Assembly (NCBI GenBank): GCA_963816985.1
Contig: CAWFMF010000004.1
Location: 2,542,001 to 2,606,000, forward strand
Reading direction: 5' to 3'
DNA: 64,000 nt
Origin: JAIVJM01 sp963816985
GTDB lineage: Bacteria; Acidobacteriota; Blastocatellia; Pyrinomonadales; Pyrinomonadaceae
Under the pieces are notes generated by a model. It saw only the letters and a program-made list of their open reading frames with translations, ran no database searches and was not told the DNA's origin. Positions 19,709 to 29,429 of the stretch are shown piece after piece. A program made the position numbers and the translations under genes. Each line of letters begins with the position of its first letter. Position 1 is the stretch's first letter.

Positions 19709-19836
19709 GTAAACCGTGAACCGTAAACCGTGACGGGTGACAAGAGGAAGACAGTTCCTTCTTGTCACCCGTCACGGTTTACTCTTTAAGCCTTTCTTCC
19801 CGTCACCCGTCACGGTTTACGGTTCACGGTTTACGG
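19709..19836. repeat. heptamer inverted repeat (GTAAACC / GTGAACC words)
   Basis: Words GTAAACC, GTGAACC, GTAAACC, GTGACGG, GTGACAA on the left are mirrored by GTCACCC, GTCACGG, TTTACGG, TTCACGG, TTTACGG on the right. It ends five bases before the ATG of the following glycosyltransferase, so it forms that gene's whole leader. Confidence 0.85.
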
Positions 19837-19841
19837 TCTTC

Positions 19842-21014
19842 ATGCTCTTCGGACTCGACGCCATCCCTCTCACAGAGCCGCGCGCGGGCGTCGGCCACTA
19901 CACCTTCGAGCTGGCGCGCGCCCTCGCCGCCGTCTCGCCCGGAGACGAGTTTGAGCTTGCCTACCCTTCGACTTATCCGCCCGCCGAGCTGAGCGGCGAC
20001 GACGGCCAGTCGCTTCCGCCTGACGAACTCGACACACTCCCCGGCAATCTGAAATTTGCGCGCGTCCGGGTCGGCCCCTTCGGACGCCACTGGTGGTCTG
20101 TGGGCCTGCCGCGTTACGCCTCGCGGCGCGGCTTCGCGCTCTTCCACGGGACGAATTACGAAGTGCCTCTGTGGGGGCCGTGCGCGCGGGTCGTCACCGT
20201 CCACGACCTCTCGCTGCTGCTCCTGCCGGAGACGCACGAGGCCCGGCGCGTCCGGCGCGCGCGCAGGCGTCTGCCGCTCATGGCGCGCGCGGCTGACGCG
20301 TGCATCACCCCGACCGAGAGCGTGCGGCGCGAAGTCTGCGAGCACCTGCGGCTCGCGCCCTCGAAGGTCTTCGCCGTGCCGGAGGCCGCGCGCGCCGTCT
20401 TCCGCCCGTTAGAGTTCGAGGCGACCGAAGCAGAGCGCCAACGCCTCGGCGTCGGCGAAGAATTCCTGCTCGCCGTCGGCACCATCGAGCCGCGCAAGAA
20501 TCTCGCCGCGCTCGTCCGCGCGTTTGAAGAGGTCGCGCGCGTGCGTCCGCAACTGCAACTCGTCGTCGTCGGGAACAAAGGATGGCTGAGCGAACCTCTC
20601 TTCGCCGGTCTCGGACAATCGCCCTTTCGAGAGCGCGTACTCTTCACGGGCTACGTCCCGGACGAGACTCTGCGCGCGCTCTACTCTTCGTGCCGCGCCT
20701 TCGTCTACCCCTCGCTCTACGAAGGCTTCGGCCTCCCGCCGCTCGAAGCGATGGCCTGCGGCGCGCCCGTCGTCGCCAGCAACATACACAGTCTCAAGGA
20801 AGTGACGAACGGCGCGGCGCTCCTCTTCGACCCGAAGGACTCGGACGAACTCACACGCCACCTCATCACCCTCCTCGAAGACGAAGGCGCGCGCCGAAGA
20901 CTCTCCGCCGACGGCCTCCAACGCGCCTCCCAATTTTCGTGGGAGCGCGCGGCGCGCGAGACGTTGGAAGTGTATGAAGAAGCGTTGAAGAGGAAGGCAA
21001 AAGGAAAAAGGTAA
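19842..21014 (+). CDS. GT4 family glycosyltransferase (GT-B)
   Basis: 390 residues from ATG 19842; the upstream in-frame extension is only repeat DNA. The N-terminal half carries the acceptor-side motif ITLTEPRAGVG-like AIPLTEPRAGVGHY. The C-terminal half has the GT4 donor site: VGTIEPRKNLAALV, FTGYVPDETLRALYSSC and the EX7E motif in PSLYEGFGLPPLEAMACGAPVV. It transfers a sugar from a nucleotide donor in the cytoplasm, probably to a polysaccharide precursor. Its last residues RKAKGKR and stop codon are encoded by the heptamer repeat. Confidence 0.92.
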   Translation: MLFGLDAIPLTEPRAGVGHYTFELARALAAVSPGDEFELAYPSTYPPAELSGDDGQSLPPDELDTLPGNLKFARVRVGPFGRHWWSVGLPRYASRRGFALFHGTNYEVPLWGPCARVVTVHDLSLLLLPETHEARRVRRARRRLPLMARAADACITPTESVRREVCEHLRLAPSKVFAVPEAARAVFRPLEFEATEAERQRLGVGEEFLLAVGTIEPRKNLAALVRAFEEVARVRPQLQLVVVGNKGWLSEPLFAGLGQSPFRERVLFTGYVPDETLRALYSSCRAFVYPSLYEGFGLPPLEAMACGAPVVASNIHSLKEVTNGAALLFDPKDSDELTRHLITLLEDEGARRRLSADGLQRASQFSWERAARETLEVYEEALKRKAKGKR

Positions 21015-21102
21015 AAGGCAAAAGTGAAGAGCGGAGAGGCGACGTTGTTAACAACGCCGCTCTCTTCCTTCCTTTTGCCTTTTACCTTTTTCCTTTTGCC
21101 TT
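20996..21102. repeat. heptamer inverted repeat (GGCAAAA / GGTAAAA words), second copy
   Basis: Words GGCAAAA, GGAAAAA, GGTAAAA, GGCAAAA are mirrored by the right arm, with an inner palindrome around GTTGTTAACAAC. It sits between convergent genes and supplies the 3' end of the GT4 gene. It uses the same words as the repeat at 3859. Confidence 0.85.
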
Positions 21103-23068
21103 ATTCCACTTTCACGGGCAGCTTCGTCGTCGTCGAGCCTTTGAGGCCGAACCAACTGACGCCCTCCTGCAAAAGATCGAGCTCGATGAGATAGTCGCCG
21201 GGCTGGCGGGGCGCGTTGACGACGAGCGAGAGTTCCGTCTCTTCGCCGGGGCCGAGGTCTCGGAGGAGCGCGGCCCGACCGTCGTCGTTCGTGATGACGT
21301 TGCCGCGCGCGTCGAGCCAGTGGTTGCCGAGGCTCACCTGAAACTTGCCGCCGCTGCGCTCGCGCGCGGGCCACACTAAGGGGCCGAGGTTTTTGACCGC
21401 GACGCGCAACGTCGCCTTCTCTTTCGCGCGCACGCGCGCCGGGGCTTCGAGCACGCGAATCTCGGTGCGGAAGCCGCCTTCGGGGAGCGGCCTTCTCTCG
21501 ACCGCCGGTCGGACTGTCGTGTAGACGACGTAAGGGTCTCGGCGCGCGATGATGTCGCAACGGGGGCAGTTCTCTTCGGTCGAGATGACGAGCGCGCCGA
21601 CGGGCGGCGAGGCGTCGGGCGCGAGCCGCTCGAACTCCGTCGCGGGCACGCCGCGCAGCGTCGCGTGCCAGTAAGCCTGTATGTAGCCGGGGACGGCGAG
21701 AGCGTCGGCCAACAGTATCGGCCTCCGCGTCGAGGCGAGCGCGGGCGCGAGAATCTTCTCCGCGTAGTCGTAATCGAAAAGATGGACGCGGCGCGGCGCG
21801 AGCGCGTGCCGGTGATACTGCCACTGAAAGACCAAGCCCTGCGCGAGCGTCAGGGCGATGACGACGAAGAGCATCGTGCGCCGCCTCTTCTCTCGCGCGT
21901 CGCCTTCGAAGAGGAGCCAAGCGAAGGCCGGGACGGTCAGCACGAGCAGGAAGACCGGAACCGCCGCGAGGCGCAGCATGTGGAAATACTCGTTGGTGAG
22001 CGAGGCCGGGACGAACGACGCCGCGAGGCCGTAGAAGACGAAGAGCCACCAACGCCTCTCTTCTCCGCGAACGACCTTCCTCAAGGCGAGCCACGCGCCC
22101 GCGACAGCGAGGATGAAGGTCGCCGCCAAAACTATCCCGACGCCGTAGATGCTCGCAATCTGGTTCGCGTTCGGGTCGCCCGTCAAGAGCATCCCCCGCA
22201 CGTCGAGGTTGCCGAAGTAGTGCTTCAAGAATTCCCACGCGATGTCGGCGGAAGTGGTCTGCGGAGTGACGTAGGTGATGACCTGAAACCTGCCCGTGAG
22301 CGCGCCGGGGTTCTGTTGGCCGTAGACGTAGAGCGGAACGAGCGAGAGCGCGTAGAGGAGCCACACGCGCGGCACGTCGAAGGCGCGCGCGCGCGTCCAG
22401 AAGAGGGCGAGGCCGAGCGCGAGCACCGGCCCCAGCAGACGCCCGACCGAGTAGCTGTAGGTCAAGAGCGCGAGCGAGGCCGCGAGGCAAGCCGCATCTC
22501 CCCAGTTTATACGCCGCCGCGACGCCGCCCTCCACACGCACAGCAGAAAGAGCGCGACCGCGAAGGGATACATCGAGACTTCGATGACGACGCGGCTCAG
22601 CTCGAAGAGCCACGGCGTGAGGAGCGCCGAGAGCGCGACGACGAGACCCACTTCGCGCCGCTTCGAGACGCGCGCGGCGAGCAAGCCCAACAACAAAGCC
22701 GCCGCGACTCCGAAGGCCGCGCTTAAAAGACGCGCCGCCAGAATGCTCGGCCCCGTGAGGCTGTAGACGGCGGCGAGCAGGTAAACGTAGACGGGATTCT
22801 TGAAGTCGCCGAAGGCGCGGAAGAAGAGCGGCCAGTGCGTCCCGTGCTCGTCGCGCCCGGTCGTCGCAATGAGATGCGCGTTGTAGGCGATGGAAGATTC
22901 GTCAATGTAGAAGCCGGGCGGGTTGCCCGCAGCGTCCGCCGCGTAGAGCGCGACGCCCAACACGGCGACGAAGAGGAAGGCGAGCGCCGTGCGCCTTTGT
23001 CTTCGTCGCGGGCCGTGTTCGTCGTTGGGGTTCGCCATCCGTCGGGAGAGAAGTCGGAGACTTCTCAT
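21101..23068 (-). CDS. GT-C (GT39-like) membrane glycosyltransferase with C-terminal beta-sandwich-like domain
   Basis: 655 residues. An N-terminal transmembrane helix is followed by the first-loop acidic motif FYIDESSIAYN, as in PMT/ArnT-type enzymes, and about ten more hydrophobic segments to about residue 400. A soluble region follows, then a domain at about 540-655. That domain has landmarks LRVAVKNLGPLVWPA, LGNHWLD, DLGPGEETEL and PGDYLIELDLLQEGVSWFG. It recurs in four other proteins of the window. The enzyme probably uses a polyprenyl-phosphate sugar on the periplasmic face. Its ATG overlaps the stop of the upstream GT39 gene (ATGA). Confidence 0.83.
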   Translation of the reverse strand: MRSLRLLSRRMANPNDEHGPRRRQRRTALAFLFVAVLGVALYAADAAGNPPGFYIDESSIAYNAHLIATTGRDEHGTHWPLFFRAFGDFKNPVYVYLLAAVYSLTGPSILAARLLSAAFGVAAALLLGLLAARVSKRREVGLVVALSALLTPWLFELSRVVIEVSMYPFAVALFLLCVWRAASRRRINWGDAACLAASLALLTYSYSVGRLLGPVLALGLALFWTRARAFDVPRVWLLYALSLVPLYVYGQQNPGALTGRFQVITYVTPQTTSADIAWEFLKHYFGNLDVRGMLLTGDPNANQIASIYGVGIVLAATFILAVAGAWLALRKVVRGEERRWWLFVFYGLAASFVPASLTNEYFHMLRLAAVPVFLLVLTVPAFAWLLFEGDAREKRRRTMLFVVIALTLAQGLVFQWQYHRHALAPRRVHLFDYDYAEKILAPALASTRRPILLADALAVPGYIQAYWHATLRGVPATEFERLAPDASPPVGALVISTEENCPRCDIIARRDPYVVYTTVRPAVERRPLPEGGFRTEIRVLEAPARVRAKEKATLRVAVKNLGPLVWPARERSGGKFQVSLGNHWLDARGNVITNDDGRAALLRDLGPGEETELSLVVNAPRQPGDYLIELDLLQEGVSWFGLKGSTTTKLPVKVE

Positions 23069-24906
23069 TCGTGTTCGCGGAAGAGGTAGATGGAGCCGCC
23101 GATGACGGCTTCGGGCGTGCGCCGACGGTAGGCGTCGAAGAGGTTGACGCGCTCCGCGTCCGTGAGCCTCCGCCCGCGAATCTGGCGCGCGGGCACGGTC
23201 GAGCCGTTGAGGAAACTCGCGCCGATGGCCGTGTAGCGCGTCTCCGGCAGCGCGATGTCGGTCGGCGCGAGGAGGTCAACGCTCTCGACGCCGTAGAACC
23301 GCAGCGTCGCGTAGCCGCCGAGCGTCGCGGCCCGCACGCGCGTCTCGCCGCGCGCGCGCAGATACTCGGCGAGCCCGCGCACGTCGTCTCCCCACTCGAC
23401 GTTCGAGTCCGAAAGGTAATGCCACTTCGGCTGGCCCGACGCGAGCTGATTCATGTAGGCCATCTGGTCTGGGTAGGCCCGCACCGCCTCGACGCCGACC
23501 CACGCGAGGAGCACGAACGCCGCCGCTCGCGCCCCGCGCCGCGCGCGCGTCGAACTCAAAAGCCGTTCGAGCAGAGCGCCGCCCGCGATGAAGAGGAAGG
23601 GGAAGGCCGGGAGGTAGTAGCGGACGCCGATGTTAATCTTGCTCAGGAGCACGAAGGCCGTGTAGAGCGCGAAGGGGACGAGCACGTAGAGGAAGCGGCG
23701 GTCGCGCTTCTTGAACAACTCGTGACAGCCCCACGCGAGCGAGGCGACGGAGAGGAGGAGGAACGGGAGCGGCGTCTTCAAGGCGAAGGCGACGGGGAAG
23801 TAGTACCACCAGCCCGTGTGACTGTACATGCCGAGGAGCGAGGCCGGGTGTCCGGCGTCGTTGTGCCAGACCTGCCAGAAGACGCCGAGCACGAAGTCCG
23901 TGGGGAAGACGTAGGAGAGCGCGCCGACCGCTCCCTCCACGGCCCACGCCCTCATGCGAAAGGCGTCGGCGATCCAGAACACGTCGGCGTCGTCGAGCGC
24001 GCGGCTGTGGAAGAAGTAGGCCGCCTGTATGAGCAGGAGCAGCGCGAGCGCGGCGACCGAAGCGTGCGCGGCTATCGTCACCCGACTCTGTTTAAGTCGC
24101 GGCGCGCGCCAGAGCATATAAAGAAAAGTCGCCGCGAGGATCGGCCCCGCGAGCAGCATCGAGAACTTGGCGAGCACCGCCAGTCCGCCCGCCAGTCCGA
24201 CGAAGAGCGCGCGTTTCAGCGTCGGCGCGGGTAAGTAGAGGTAGAGCGCGTAGAAGAGCAGCAGGTAGCCGAACGCCGCCGGGATGTCGGTCTGCACGAC
24301 GCGCGAGTGCGCGAGGACGGTCGGCTCTAAAGTGTAGAGCGCGACGGCGAGGACGGCGGCGCGCGGGCCGAACAACTCGCGCGCGAAGACGAAGACGAGG
24401 ACGCCCAACCCCACGGCGAGCGCGATCATCGGCACGCGCGTCCAGAACGAGATGGCCTCGAAGTCGGCGCGGTTGTCCTGCCAGAATCGCTCCTGATAAG
24501 CCCACTCCTCGTTGTTCGAGTTGAGCGGCCCGCCCGTCTGGTGCGGCTGGATTTCTTTGGGCTGGATGAAGAGCAGCGGCAGGGCGGCGAGTATCTTCGA
24601 GAGCGGCGGGTGCTCGTGGACGAGTTGGAAGTTGCCCGCGACGAGGTGGTAGTATGCCGACGGAATCATCACGACTTCATCCACGGTGATGCTCTTGCGC
24701 GCGACGACCGTGAGCAGGTTCAGAGACATCAGGCAGAGCAGGAGCGCGCACAGCAGCTCGGCCCCGCGCGCGCGGGCCACCGCCCTGACCGAAGCCAGGA
24801 GCGCGCGGCGCGGCGCGGCGTCCGTCGCCACATCCGCCGCCACGCCGGCGACCGATGCGGCCTCCGCCCCGAAGGGCTCACGTCCCTGTTTCAATGACTC
24901 TTCCAT
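23065..24906 (-). CDS. GT39-like polyprenyl-phosphate-dependent membrane glycosyltransferase
   Basis: 613 residues with multiple hydrophobic helices. The acidic first-loop motif SITVDEVVMIPSAYYHL and the downstream HEHPPLSK are typical of the PMT/ArnT family. The C-terminal soluble part (about 500-613) ends GGSIYLFREHE and lacks the extra beta-sandwich domain of its partner. It is coupled to the downstream GT-C gene by a 4-base overlap. It is divergent from the YfhO gene, and the two start regions overlap by 13 bases. Substrate cannot be told from sequence. Confidence 0.85.
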   Translation of the reverse strand: MEESLKQGREPFGAEAASVAGVAADVATDAAPRRALLASVRAVARARGAELLCALLLCLMSLNLLTVVARKSITVDEVVMIPSAYYHLVAGNFQLVHEHPPLSKILAALPLLFIQPKEIQPHQTGGPLNSNNEEWAYQERFWQDNRADFEAISFWTRVPMIALAVGLGVLVFVFARELFGPRAAVLAVALYTLEPTVLAHSRVVQTDIPAAFGYLLLFYALYLYLPAPTLKRALFVGLAGGLAVLAKFSMLLAGPILAATFLYMLWRAPRLKQSRVTIAAHASVAALALLLLIQAAYFFHSRALDDADVFWIADAFRMRAWAVEGAVGALSYVFPTDFVLGVFWQVWHNDAGHPASLLGMYSHTGWWYYFPVAFALKTPLPFLLLSVASLAWGCHELFKKRDRRFLYVLVPFALYTAFVLLSKINIGVRYYLPAFPFLFIAGGALLERLLSSTRARRGARAAAFVLLAWVGVEAVRAYPDQMAYMNQLASGQPKWHYLSDSNVEWGDDVRGLAEYLRARGETRVRAATLGGYATLRFYGVESVDLLAPTDIALPETRYTAIGASFLNGSTVPARQIRGRRLTDAERVNLFDAYRRRTPEAVIGGSIYLFREHE

Positions 24907-27900
24907 CTCGGCTCGGCTTTAAAAACAACTGGGACGCTTGGGCGGCGCTCCTCGTCGCGCTCGCGCCCGTCGCGTACTTCCTCCCGGCGGTGCTCGGACA
25001 ACTGTACCTCTCGCCGGACGACGGCGTGCTCTTCAACATCCCCCTGCGCGCGGCGGCGGCGCGCATCGCGCTCGAAGGGAACCTCCCGCTGTGGAACCCT
25101 TACCTCTTCGGCGGGATGCCCCTGCACGGCGCGGCGCAGGCCGGACTGCTCTTCCCGCTCAACTGGTTCTACCTCTTCTTCGACGCGCCCGCCGCGACGA
25201 ACCTGATGATGCTCTCGACCTACTCGGTCGCCGCGCTCGGCGCGTACCTCTACGCGCGCCGGAGCGGTTCGAGCATCGCGGGCGCGATCCTCACGAGCCT
25301 CGTCTTCCAGTGGTGCGGCTTCCTCGTCGCGCAGATCGGGCACACGAACGTCGTGCAGGTGGCGGCGCTCTTGCCGTGGCTCCTGTGGGCCGTGGACGGC
25401 TACGGCGCGACCGGGCGAAGGGGACGCGGCGTCGTGCTGGCCTGCGTCGTCATGCTGCAAGCCTTCGCGGGCCACCAGCAGACGCTCGTCTATTCGCTCC
25501 TGCTCGCCGCCGCCTACGCGTTCGTCATGCATCGCGCTGCGGCCCCCGCGCGGACTTGGTATCTCTGGTCGCTTGTGCTTCTGGCGGCAGGAATGTTGCT
25601 CGCGGCGGTGCAAATCTTACCGACCTACGAGTTGATGCGCAACAGCGTGCGCGCCGAGTCCTCCTTCGACTTCTTCAGCTCGTTCTCTCTGCCGCCGCGC
25701 TTCCTCCTCACCTACCTCGCGCCTTACGTCGTGGGCGGCGGCGACGGCACGCTCTTCCGCGCGCCCTACGTGAGCGAGCCGTACTACGGCGAATACATCG
25801 GCTACGCCGGACTCCTGACGTTGATGCTGGCGGCGCTCGCCGTAGTGTTCCAGAAGCGCGACGCGCGGACGAAGTTCTGGACGGCGACCGCCCTCGTCGC
25901 GCTCGCGCTCGCGCTCGGACGCAACTGGCCCTTCAAGCTCTACGCCGTCATCTACTACGTGCCCGTCCTCAACCTCTTCCGCGTCCCCGCGCGCCACGTC
26001 ATGGAGGTGGACTTCGCGCTCGCCGTCCTCGCGGGCCGGGGGCTCACCGCCATCATCACTGTTGAGAACAGAGAGCGACTCCGAAAGTGGTCGCTCGTCA
26101 CCGGCGCGTCCGTGCTGCTTCTCACGTTCCTCGCCGTGACGTTGGGGCGACCCACGGAGTTCCGCCTGAGCCGCGACGCGCCCGTCTCTCTGCTGCGCGC
26201 GCCGGAGCTGTTCCTCCCCGTCGCCTTCGCGGCTCTGAGCGCGTGGGCGCTGTGGCGTTTCGCGCGCCGTCAGAGCCGTGGGGCTCTGCTCTTCATGCTC
26301 GCCGTCCTCGCGCTCGACCTCTGCCTGTGGGGGCAGTCGAGCGGCTGGCGGCGTTCGAGCCCGCGGCCCGAAAGCGAGCTGTGGAAGGGAACCGCGCCCG
26401 TCAAATTCCTGCGCGAGCGACAGGCGCAAGACGGAGGGCTCTTCCGCATCCTCACCGTCTGGCAGAGCTTCGACCCCGACGTGCCCTTCGACGAGGCGAT
26501 GACGCCGGAGGCGAACGAGTACGCGCTCCAACCCGACCCGTACATGGCGCACGGCATCCAGAACGCCGCCGGGTACGACGGCTTCGGGCTGGCCCGCTAC
26601 AACCGCTTCGCCGACGACATGAAGGTCTGGGGCGACGTGAGCGACCACGAGCGCAGCCTCCGAGGGCCGGGCCGCGAGTTCGACCTCCTCAACGTCCGCT
26701 ACCTCCTCACGCGGCCCCTCGTGCCGAAAGGCCAGAGCCGCGCCGCGACAAGGACGGACGCGCAGGGAGCGCCACTTTCATCAACGCCCTCCGGCCTCCC
26801 CGCGCTCCCCGCGACGGAGGACTACGGCGGCCAGCTCTTCGCGTCGGAAAACCTTAACATCCCGCCTCTCGATAAAGGCGAACGCCTCACCTTCGACGTG
26901 CCGCGCGTCGCGGCTGACCGCATCTCTCTACTCACGAACCTCTCGTGGTCGGTCGCCGTGCCCGACGGCACCGAGGTCGGGCGCGTGCGCCTGCGCGCCG
27001 ATGACGGTCGCGCCTTCGACTTCACCCTCCGCGCCGGAGAACACACCTCCGAGTGGGCCTACGACCGCGCCGACATTCGCCGCGACATCCGGCACAAACG
27101 CGCGCCCGTGGCGACGAGCTACGCGGTCGAGGACGCGCAAGGTCGCTACGAAGGGCACACCTACCTCGCTTCGTTCGCGCTTCCCCAGAGGGCCGTTATC
27201 ACGGGCGGAGAGATAGCCGTCGCCGTCCTCCCAACGTCGCCTGACCTCGGCTTAAACGTCGTCCGCGCCTCGCTCGCCGACGCATCAAGCCGGAACACCG
27301 TCGCGCTCCGCGCGGAGTGGATGAAGAAAGCAACCGCGCCCCCGACGCCGGGACAGACGGCTCAGATTACTCAGACGACGGCGGCGACTCCCGCCGCCCG
27401 GACTCCTCCAACTTCGACTCCAACGGGTTCGGCCTCCGAACGTTGGCGGCGCGTGGCGCAGGCGGGCAACGTCGTGATTTACGAGAACACGCGCCCCTTG
27501 CCGCGTGCGTGGCTCGCATCGGGCGCGCAAGTCCTCGGAGAGCAGGCGACGCTCGAAACCATCCGCACGGGCCGCCTGCCCGGCGGCGCGGCGTGGGAGC
27601 CCCGGCAGACGGCCCTCTTGGAAGCATTGCCCAACGACTTCAATCTCTCTTCTGATGCGAATGCTTCGGCAGGCCGCGCGGAGGTGACGAGCTACGAGCC
27701 GAACCGCGTCGAGGTGAGGACGACGGCGGACGCGCCTTCCGTCCTCATCCTCGGCGAGAATCATTACCCCGGCTGGCGCGCGGAGGTTGACGGTCGCGCC
27801 GTCGAGACGTTGCGCGTCAACTACAACCAGCGCGGCGTCGCCCTCCCGCCCGGCGCGCACGAAGTCAGCTTCGTCTACCGACCCAAGTCCGTCCTCCTCG

Positions 27901-28013
27901 GCCTCCTCGTCTCGCTCGCCACGGCGGCGGCGCTCGCGCTCTGGTGTCTCCAAATGTTGCCGGAAGAGAGAGTGCGGCGCGGCGTTTCCCGGTTCTCGAA
28001 GATGCGCGGATGA
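24894..28013 (+). CDS. YfhO family GT-C fold membrane protein
   Basis: 1039 residues. The N-terminal membrane part begins with LGQLYLSPDDGVLFNIPLR and GNLPLWNPYLFGGMPL, the signature first loop of YfhO-like proteins, and has about 12 helices. A long soluble region (about 500-1000) ends with the characteristic NHYPGWRAEVDGRAV, VNYNQRGVALPPGAHEV and a last helix. Members act as polyprenyl-linked glycosyltransferases on teichoic acids or glycans. The role here is inferred from the polysaccharide neighbourhood. ATG 24894 is 13 bases inside the divergent GT39 gene. A Pro-Thr-rich spacer (about 818-850) interrupts the soluble domain. Confidence 0.85.
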   Translation: MTLPSRLGFKNNWDAWAALLVALAPVAYFLPAVLGQLYLSPDDGVLFNIPLRAAAARIALEGNLPLWNPYLFGGMPLHGAAQAGLLFPLNWFYLFFDAPAATNLMMLSTYSVAALGAYLYARRSGSSIAGAILTSLVFQWCGFLVAQIGHTNVVQVAALLPWLLWAVDGYGATGRRGRGVVLACVVMLQAFAGHQQTLVYSLLLAAAYAFVMHRAAAPARTWYLWSLVLLAAGMLLAAVQILPTYELMRNSVRAESSFDFFSSFSLPPRFLLTYLAPYVVGGGDGTLFRAPYVSEPYYGEYIGYAGLLTLMLAALAVVFQKRDARTKFWTATALVALALALGRNWPFKLYAVIYYVPVLNLFRVPARHVMEVDFALAVLAGRGLTAIITVENRERLRKWSLVTGASVLLLTFLAVTLGRPTEFRLSRDAPVSLLRAPELFLPVAFAALSAWALWRFARRQSRGALLFMLAVLALDLCLWGQSSGWRRSSPRPESELWKGTAPVKFLRERQAQDGGLFRILTVWQSFDPDVPFDEAMTPEANEYALQPDPYMAHGIQNAAGYDGFGLARYNRFADDMKVWGDVSDHERSLRGPGREFDLLNVRYLLTRPLVPKGQSRAATRTDAQGAPLSSTPSGLPALPATEDYGGQLFASENLNIPPLDKGERLTFDVPRVAADRISLLTNLSWSVAVPDGTEVGRVRLRADDGRAFDFTLRAGEHTSEWAYDRADIRRDIRHKRAPVATSYAVEDAQGRYEGHTYLASFALPQRAVITGGEIAVAVLPTSPDLGLNVVRASLADASSRNTVALRAEWMKKATAPPTPGQTAQITQTTAATPAARTPPTSTPTGSASERWRRVAQAGNVVIYENTRPLPRAWLASGAQVLGEQATLETIRTGRLPGGAAWEPRQTALLEALPNDFNLSSDANASAGRAEVTSYEPNRVEVRTTADAPSVLILGENHYPGWRAEVDGRAVETLRVNYNQRGVALPPGAHEVSFVYRPKSVLLGLLVSLATAAALALWCLQMLPEERVRRGVSRFSKMRG

Positions 28014-28039
28014 AGGCGCGTCCCCTCGCTGTTCCTTGC

Positions 28040-28256
28040 AGCCCTGAAAGGGCGAGAGATAATAGCCGGGGGCAAGTGCGAAGCACGTCGCCCCCGGAAT
28101 CGGCGAAGAAACAAATCCGACCCTGAAGGGGTCGCGGACTCAACGTTGAGACGCGACCCCTTCAGGGTCGGAATCTTTCCCTTACTTGCTACCGGGGGCG
28201 GCGCAGACTTTCGTCTGCTTGCCCCCGGCTATTATCTCCGTCCCCTTCGGGGACAA
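28040..28256. repeat. nested palindromic REP-like element
   Basis: An outer 21-base perfect inverted pair (28056-28076 / 28218-28238, core ATAATAGCCGGGGGCAAG) encloses a 20-base perfect inverted pair (28117-28136 / 28152-28171, core GACCCTGAAGGGGTCGCG). Small end hairpins (GCCCTGAAAGGGC, TCCCCTTCGGGGA) flank them. The AGCCGGGGG words match the palindromes around the transposase at 9012. Confidence 0.85.
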
Positions 28257-28297
28257 CATCTGTCTGCGCTTTAATCTTTCCGCGCAATCTCTCGGAC

Positions 28298-28345
28298 GAA
28301 AGCGGAGAGGGCTTGCTCAACCTTGAGCAAGCCCTCTCCGCTTTC
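28298..28345 (-). terminator. 23-bp perfect hairpin downstream of the DUF4214 gene
   Basis: Arms 28298-28320 and 28323-28345 are perfect reverse complements with a 2-base loop. They lie 16 bases after the stop of the minus-strand gene at 28362. A weak T run follows. It probably ends that transcript. Confidence 0.7.
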
Positions 28346-28361
28346 GAATTGTGACTATTCG

Positions 28362-29345
28362 TTAGAACCGCGCGCGGTACTCGATGGAGTCAATGAAGGC
28401 CTTGACCATCTGCGCCTGCACGAAGTTGCCGTTGTTGTCGTTGAGCTTGCCGAGCCAGAAGTTGTAGCCGCTGTGGTTCGTGTCCGGCCCCTCGTTGGGG
28501 TTGCGCTTGAGGTAGCCGAAAAACTGCGAGAGGACGAACGCCTTGTTCTTCTCGGAGGCTTCCAGCGTCGAGTCTTCGGCCACTTTACGGACGACGCTCG
28601 CACGACCGTTGTTGTTGTTGTTTGCCGTCAACTCGTCAATGAGCGCCTGCCGCTCGCCCGCGTCGAGCGCGCCGCCCGTGTTCGTGTTGAGCTTGTCCAC
28701 GAATTCCGTCGGCGTCATCGTCGAGGGGAAGGCCGCAATGAAGCGCGCGCGCGCGACGAACTCCAAGGCGAAGGCGTCCTTGTTGTTCTTGAGCCGTTCG
28801 GGCCAGCCCGCCGTGCCGACGATCACGTCCTGACCGATGCGGCGCGTGTCCGGCATGAACTCGTCGCGCCTGACGACGGGGACGGGGATGTTGGTGAGCA
28901 CGCCGCCGACGGTCGCCTGTCCGGTGGCGTCGCCGTAGGCCGCCTTGTACATGCGGTGGACGAGGTAGCCCGACTCCTGATACTCGATGGAGAGGAAGAA
29001 GGCCGCCGAGACATTGACGCGCTTGTTGTCAATGCAGGCGAGGTCGGGGCCGCAGGAGTTGATGTCGCTCTGCCAGAAGGCGAAGCCGCCCTGATCGGGG
29101 AAGCGGGAGAGGAAGTCCACGTACTGCTGCTGGACGAAGAAGTCCGTGTCGTCAATCGTGATCGGCTGGTTGGTGCCGGGCCGGAGGCGCAACGGCTTGA
29201 CCTTCGTGTTGCCGTACATCAGCTCCGAGGGGAGCTTGTTGCCGTCCTCCGAGACGATGCGGAGGGTGGGCGCGCCCTGACTCTGCCCCAGCGCGCCGAC
29301 GGCGGTAAAGGCCACAAAGAGAACTGCAACGATAAACTTTCGCAT
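28362..29345 (-). CDS. secreted stand-alone DUF4214 protein
   Basis: 327 residues from ATG 29345, preceded by GGGGAG at eight bases. A signal peptide (MRKFIVAVLFVAFTAVGALG) is followed by a short linker and one DUF4214 region (about 55-327). The landmarks are FFVQQQYVDFLSRFPDQGGFAFW, AAFFLSIEYQESGYLVHRMYKA, and FGYLKRNPNEGPDTNHSGYNFWLGK. DUF4214 is abundant in secreted Blastocatellia proteins; its function is not established. It is diverged from the copies at 12.1 and 16.0 kb. The gene has its own promoter and terminator. Confidence 0.88.
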   Translation of the reverse strand: MRKFIVAVLFVAFTAVGALGQSQGAPTLRIVSEDGNKLPSELMYGNTKVKPLRLRPGTNQPITIDDTDFFVQQQYVDFLSRFPDQGGFAFWQSDINSCGPDLACIDNKRVNVSAAFFLSIEYQESGYLVHRMYKAAYGDATGQATVGGVLTNIPVPVVRRDEFMPDTRRIGQDVIVGTAGWPERLKNNKDAFALEFVARARFIAAFPSTMTPTEFVDKLNTNTGGALDAGERQALIDELTANNNNNGRASVVRKVAEDSTLEASEKNKAFVLSQFFGYLKRNPNEGPDTNHSGYNFWLGKLNDNNGNFVQAQMVKAFIDSIEYRARF

Positions 29346-29429
29346 GGTGGTACTCCCCGTATTTCTTCCAGGCAGGAGAAATCTCGTCCGTCGAACCTTT
29401 GTGCAAGGTGTCGTTTGTAGATTCACGTC

